Below are positions 5,207 to 6,330 of a stretch of 6,330 bases of DNA, piece after piece; the first letter of the stretch is position 1; each line of letters opens with the position of its first letter. The stretch is from Pseudolabrys sp. Lineage in GTDB: Bacteria; Pseudomonadota; Alphaproteobacteria; Rhizobiales; Xanthobacteraceae. The notes beneath the pieces were generated by a model. The model ran no database searches and was not told the origin of the DNA. It worked only from the letters and a program-made list of their open reading frames with translations. Position numbers and translations under genes: made by a program. The DNA lies in the NCBI GenBank assembly GCA_026125925.1, contig JAHCKF010000217.1, positions 1-6,330 on the forward strand, written 5' to 3'.

Positions 5207-6235
5207 TCAGACCTGCTCGCGGCTGGCGGCCGGCAGCGCCGCGTTCTTGCGTTCCGGCCACAGCGGCTTGAAATGCGCCGCCGCGTCGATCAGTGGATTG
5301 ACGAATTCGCCTTTGACCGTGTGCGCGTCGCGATGGTTTGGCACACCAAAGGTCAGCGCTTCGCGTTCTTTGGCCGGCATATGCAGCGTGCCGAACATCC
5401 AGTCCCATACCGCCAGGCAACTGCCGAAATTCTTGTTAAAGTGGCGCGGATCGGCCGAGTGATGCAACTGATGATGCGCCGGCGAGATCAGGATGCGGCC
5501 GGGCAGGCCGCGGAACGCAATCCACATGTGCGAGTGCTGCAGATGCACATAGGCATGGATGAACAGCACCAGGATCATGTTGGTGTCGGCCAACGCATAT
5601 TGCGGAATCGCAGCGCCGAACAGGTAGTGCCCGGCACCATTGGCGACGGCAGCGGAGAAGGCGAGGATATTGGCGAAGATCCAGGCGTAAACCGGATGGA
5701 CGCGAAAGTTGGTGAGCGGCGTCAGCACCTCGGCGCTGTGGTGAACTTTGTGAAACTCCCAGAGTAGCGGCACCTTGTGGCTGAGCCAGTGGTTGAACCA
5801 GTAGCCGAGTTCATAGGCGAGAAACAGCATCACTGTGATGATCGTGCGCTGCAACCATGACGGCCACGCGCTCGGCTCGGCCGGACCGAACAGGGCGATG
5901 GCGCCTTGCATGATGCCGCTCGAGATCGACTGATAGGACAAAATGGCCCAACCGAATACGATGCCGAAAACGAAGACGTTGAAGAACAGGTAGCCGATAT
6001 CGGCCTCATTCGACTTCGCGGCGACGATGCGCTTGGGGAACAGCGCGCGCCAAAGCGTGCGCCAGCGCAGCTTGCGGCCGCGCTTGAGCCGCTGCACGGC
6101 AAAGAATGCGGTGGCGATGAAGAGCGCCATGCCGAGCGACGTCAGCGAGAAATGAGAACCGAGCGAGAACAGCAATTTCTCGCTGCGTTCCAGAAAAAAT
6201 TGCACTCCAGCCGGCAGGTCCAACACGCGCTCCAA
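5207..6235 (-). CDS. Sterol desaturase/fatty acid hydroxylase family membrane enzyme
   Basis: This protein of about 342 residues belongs to the fatty acid hydroxylase superfamily, membrane di-iron enzymes that use O2 to hydroxylate or desaturate lipids such as fatty acids, sterols, carotenoids or ether lipids. The histidine clusters are complete: H149-x3-H153, H162-x2-H165-H166, H231-x2-H234-x-H236 and H254-H255-x2-H258-H259. Membrane segments lie near 31-48, 83-103, 131-147, 184-207 and 216-232, placing it in the inner membrane with the iron site on the cytoplasmic face. C-terminal W-D-W-M-F-G-T-L (277-284) is also typical. The first codon is TTG at 6235. No in-frame ATG occurs before residue 36, so the start is uncertain; TTG at residue 5 has GGAG six bases before it, and GTG at residue 4 is possible. 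The stop is one base from the stop of the convergent oxidoreductase gene. The lipid substrate is unknown; hopanoid or other membrane lipid modification is one possibility. Confidence 0.92.
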   Translation of the reverse strand: MERVLDLPAGVQFFLERSEKLLFSLGSHFSLTSLGMALFIATAFFAVQRLKRGRKLRWRTLWRALFPKRIVAAKSNEADIGYLFFNVFVFGIVFGWAILSYQSISSGIMQGAIALFGPAEPSAWPSWLQRTIITVMLFLAYELGYWFNHWLSHKVPLLWEFHKVHHSAEVLTPLTNFRVHPVYAWIFANILAFSAAVANGAGHYLFGAAIPQYALADTNMILVLFIHAYVHLQHSHMWIAFRGLPGRILISPAHHQLHHSADPRHFNKNFGSCLAVWDWMFGTLHMPAKEREALTFGVPNHRDAHTVKGEFVNPLIDAAAHFKPLWPERKNAALPAASREQV

Positions 6236-6330
6236 GGATTGTGGACCGGCCCAATGTCTTACTGAAGCGTAAATAGAGCGTTAGGGTGCGCGCATTGTCC
6301 CCGCGTTTTTGATCGGCGATTTCGCCGTCA
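6236..6330. other. Upstream region of the desaturase/hydroxylase gene, with a small palindrome
   Basis: These 95 bases should hold the minus-strand promoter of the hydroxylase gene. I could not place boxes confidently. Two dyads are visible: CGGCGA/TCGCCG around TT at 6314-6327, and a short TTAC/GTAA pair at 6259-6262 and 6269-6272. Neither is followed by a T tract in the direction that would make a terminator. No start of another gene can be supported before the window ends. Confidence 0.35.

Noticed and set aside
5273..5767. Plus-strand open frame of 164 codons opposite the hydroxylase gene
   Set aside because: It is Arg/Gln/His-rich antisense of the histidine-box enzyme, with no domain of its own.
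6314..6327. CGGCGA/TCGCCG dyad as an intrinsic terminator
   Set aside because: The T run at 6306-6310 lies before the hairpin on the plus strand and becomes an A run on the minus strand, so neither direction gives a hairpin followed by a T tract.

Overview
This 6.3 kb window is a chromosomal-looking stretch of a GC-rich bacterium. The protein types point to Alphaproteobacteria, probably Hyphomicrobiales (Bradyrhizobium/Rhodopseudomonas/Xanthobacteraceae-like). The clues are strong G/C preference at third codon positions, GTG and probable TTG starts, an elongated MsrQ-like haem membrane protein, and a small cysteine-rich secreted protein of a kind I associate with that order. The assignment rests on recognised protein style, not on a marker gene.

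Layout, left to right. Bases 1-432 are a visibly more AT-rich stretch without a supportable gene; it carries a duplicated GTTAAC site about 100 bp upstream of the first gene. A two-gene plus-strand operon follows: a 12-TM major facilitator transporter (433-1656) and a MaoC-type (R)-hydratase/dehydratase (1656-2114) whose start codon shares one base with the transporter stop. Converging on it is a minus-strand gene for a 129-residue exported cysteine-rich protein (2141-2530). Bases 2531-2923 are a divergent intergenic region with no convincing gene but with inverted repeats.

From 2924 a plus-strand cluster encodes an MsrQ/YedZ-like haem b membrane protein with a C-terminal membrane extension (2924-3790), an alpha/beta hydrolase of the esterase/hydroxynitrile-lyase-like group 18 bp downstream (3809-4516), and, after a 110-bp gap holding a perfect 14-bp palindrome, a flavodoxin-fold NAD(P)H:quinone/flavin oxidoreductase (4627-5205). 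The last gene, on the minus strand (5207-6235), is a sterol desaturase/fatty acid hydroxylase family di-iron membrane enzyme. Its stop lies a single base from the stop of the oxidoreductase gene. The final 95 bases are its upstream region.

How the genes fit together: the transporter and MaoC protein are very probably co-expressed and may serve one acyl-type substrate, but nothing here names it. The MsrQ-like protein has no MsrP partner in the window; a flavin oxidoreductase lies nearby and could be an electron donor, which is inference. I see no mobile element, CRISPR array, rRNA or tRNA gene, and no clear evidence of a novel multi-gene system. The most interesting points are the extended orphan MsrQ beside redox/hydrolase genes and three palindromic candidate operators.
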